DNA of 64,000 bases from Aurantibacillus circumpalustris (GTDB taxonomy: Bacteria; Bacteroidota; Bacteroidia; B-17B0; Aurantibacillaceae), in NCBI RefSeq assembly GCF_029625215.1, contig NZ_CP121197.1, positions 3,038,001 through 3,102,000 of the forward strand, read 5' to 3'. Position 1 is the stretch's first letter, and the number at the start of each line of letters is the position of its first letter. Of the stretch, positions 62,559-64,000 are shown piece after piece. The notes under the pieces were generated by a model. It did not search any database and was not told the origin of the DNA. It saw nothing but the letters and a program-made list of their open reading frames with translations. Both the position numbers and the translations under genes were made by a program.

Positions 62559-63296
62559 CTATTTTTTTTTCTTGTCACTTTTCCATAATGACTTTGGAAT
62601 ACTGTCTATTGTTTTCATGAATAACCTTTGCTGCTTTTTTACGCCTGAGTACTTTTCAACAGAATACTTATCTAGGTCTTCTGTTTTTATTTGTTCTCGT
62701 ATATTTTCATTAGTAATGTAATAACTCATTTTTTGCTTTTCTGGAAGGTCATCTATCAAATCTAATACCTTCTCTTTAATTAATTGTAAAGGTGTCTTTT
62801 CATCTGGCACAAAATAATAAATCAATTTCAACCCCATCAATTTAGCAAACCTATCCAGGATTTCCATACTTAGAATTCGCTTTTTCTCGTTAGTTTCATA
62901 ATTTAATACAGCTTGTTTGGTAACACCCATTTCATTAGCTATATATTCCAGCGGTATATTCAATGCCACTCTAAATTCATTTATTAAACCATTCGCTGGA
63001 GATTCTACTTGATAAGCCTTTAATTGTCTTAACTTTTCATTATATATCCTAACAGGATTTGATTTTCTATTTTCAGCATCCCTTTTTTCCTTGTCGATCT
63101 CATTCAAGTATAGATCTATTTCATGCGTGCTTCTTTTGAAGACTTGATGCTTTTTGTATCTTTTTTTGTTATTCTTTTTTTCATTCTCTCGTTCATGCGC
63201 TTCAAATTCTAAATATCTTTCCATAGCAGCCTGTTCCATCGCATTCGTTGTAAAGTCCGAAAGAGTTTTCTCCCTTTTGATAATCTTCTTTTTCAT
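62559..63296 (-). CDS. XRE-family HTH regulator, mobile-mystery-A-like
   Basis: A 245-residue protein with a very charged N-terminal helix (about 30-80) and a Cro/C1 helix-turn-helix (IPLEYIANEMGVTKQAVLNYETNEKKRILSMEILDRFAKLMGLKLIYYFVPDEKT, about 108-160). The phrase ...KLIYYFVPD recalls the 'mobile mystery protein A' family (usually YalVPD), which pairs with a Fic-like partner; no such partner is visible here. It is likely a DNA-binding regulator for the island's right part. The start precedes a KKKIIKREK basic tail. Confidence 0.75.
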   Translation of the reverse strand: MKKKIIKREKTLSDFTTNAMEQAAMERYLEFEAHERENEKKNNKKRYKKHQVFKRSTHEIDLYLNEIDKEKRDAENRKSNPVRIYNEKLRQLKAYQVESPANGLINEFRVALNIPLEYIANEMGVTKQAVLNYETNEKKRILSMEILDRFAKLMGLKLIYYFVPDEKTPLQLIKEKVLDLIDDLPEKQKMSYYITNENIREQIKTEDLDKYSVEKYSGVKKQQRLFMKTIDSIPKSLWKSDKKKK

Positions 63297-63426
63297 GGTA
63301 TGATTTAGGTTGGTTAAATATAGCAGTCAATTTTAAAATTGACAATAATGTGTTAAAAGAATCTAGGTGAAATTTTGAACAACGCATCCGATTGTATTTC
63401 AATAAGTTAAGATTAGGCCACTTATA

Positions 63427-63455
63427 AATATTCTTTTTTTTAGAAATGTACTCCT
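63427..63455 (+). promoter_or_regulatory. Partial, degenerate 29-bp element
   Basis: The ATATTCTTTTT block is exact (63428-63438), but the 3' block reads CTCCTGATATA instead of TCCCTATA and is shifted by about 6 bases. It lies 47 bases before the DUF5131 ATG, so it may be a diverged copy. I count it as low-confidence. Confidence 0.35.
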
Positions 63456-63501
63456 GATATAGAAGTCGCAACGAAGTGATTTTATAAAAACAAAAATTAT
63501 C

Positions 63502-64000
63502 ATGAGTAAATCTAACATTGAATGGACAGAAGTAACATGGAATCCAACAACAGGTTGCGATAAAATTACAGCAGGTTGCAAATTCTGCTATGCAGAAGTC
63601 TTAACTAAAAGATTGAAAGCAATGGGGCAACCCAAGTATCAAAATGGATTTAATATAACCCTTCATGAAGCAGAGCTAAAAAGACCTTATGGGTGGAGGA
63701 AACCTTGTATGGTATTCGTGAATAGTATGAGTGACCTATTCCACAAAGAGGTGCCTTTGGAGTTTATTCAACGAGTTTTCGAAACGATGAATGAAACCCC
63801 ACTTATTACTTACCAAGTCTTAACAAAGCGTGCTGAGCGACTTGCAGAGTTGAGTCAGTTTCTCAATTGGACTGATAATATTTGGATGGGTGTTTCTGTG
63901 GAAGATGAAAAAGTGATGGATCGTATTGGTTATTTAAAATTGACACAGGCAAAAATAAAATTTCTTTCCCTTGAACCACTAATAGGGCCTCTACCAAACT
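63502..64000 (+). CDS. DUF5131 (phage Gp37/Gp68 family) protein, 5' part
   Basis: The first 166 codons of a gene that runs off the window. The N-terminus SNIEWTEVTWNPTTGCDKITAGCKFCYAE, with the Cys cluster CDKITAGCKFCYAE, is diagnostic of DUF5131/Gp37-Gp68, a radical-SAM-like family of mobile elements often paired with a three-Cys-motif partner (TcmP) gene. The later VFVNSMSDLFHKEVPLEFI and NIWMGVSVEDEKVMDRI segments match the family. The partner would be expected beyond the window. Confidence 0.93.
   Translation, partial: MSKSNIEWTEVTWNPTTGCDKITAGCKFCYAEVLTKRLKAMGQPKYQNGFNITLHEAELKRPYGWRKPCMVFVNSMSDLFHKEVPLEFIQRVFETMNETPLITYQVLTKRAERLAELSQFLNWTDNIWMGVSVEDEKVMDRIGYLKLTQAKIKFLSLEPLIGPLPN

Overview
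The window is AT-rich DNA from a member of the Bacteroidota. The signs are a GWxTD-domain protein, a giant exoprotein with a type IX secretion (T9SS) C-terminal signal, a DUF5723/OmpA outer-membrane protein, a YwqK-type MORN protein, a GldM-like domain, TAnnTTTG-type -7 promoter boxes, and A-rich rather than Shine-Dalgarno leaders. I cannot fix genus or species from sequence reading alone.

Layout. (1) 1-14.35 kb looks like ordinary chromosome: the end of a GWxTD gene, a family-2 glycosyltransferase, a sodium/solute symporter, two lipoproteins, recR with a TTG start, a GNAT acetyltransferase, a DUF5723-TSP3-OmpA protein, and a 1508-residue T9SS cargo protein with a small secreted partner. (2) At 14.76 kb a Bacteroidota-type tyrosine integrase begins a region of different character that runs to the end of the window: small orphan genes, frequent strand switches, repeats, and nuclease and defence-type genes. 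I read this as an integrated mobile or defence island whose right end lies outside the window.

Inside the island: 16-24.5 kb holds an SRAP DNA-protein crosslink protein, small membrane proteins, an Rx4H (HEPN-like) protein and a DUF4238 protein. 24.8-32 kb holds a MORN-repeat exoprotein, a lone GldM-type domain, an APC permease, a membrane SpoIIE/PP2C phosphatase and a TPR protein. 32-39 kb is a phage- or plasmid-like array with a serine recombinase and a DUF932 protein. 39-44 kb carries DUF2971 and PD-(D/E)XK nuclease genes and a TM0106-type nuclease. 43.8-54.6 kb is a seven-gene minus-strand type I restriction-modification operon (XRE regulator, HsdM, HsdS, a DUF262/DUF1524 nuclease, HsdR, a YgjP-type metalloprotease and a SIR2-like DUF4917 protein). 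54.7-57.4 kb is a two-gene system pairing a MORC/MutL-like GHKL ATPase fused to a PD-(D/E)XK domain with an HNH protein. The remainder holds a second HNH endonuclease, a coiled-coil HEPN-like protein, an XRE regulator and the start of a DUF5131 (Gp37/Gp68) gene.

The most unusual signal is a 29-bp element, ATATTCTTTTT-N9-TYCCTATA with one extra 5' base. It occurs eight times within 19 kb, always upstream of a gene and in that gene's orientation. In five of the eight cases exactly five bases separate the final A from the ATG. Six copies sit in the minus-strand array at 35.8-39.0 kb and two others are far away, at 23.1 kb (minus) and 42.2 kb (plus). This looks like a dedicated promoter or operator for an island-wide regulon that makes leaderless or nearly leaderless mRNAs. 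Other notable items are a 47-bp tandem repeat behind the integrase, a 78-80-bp tandem repeat at 59.5 kb, overlapping inverted repeats at 42.1 kb, and an integrase with Lys in place of the second catalytic Arg.
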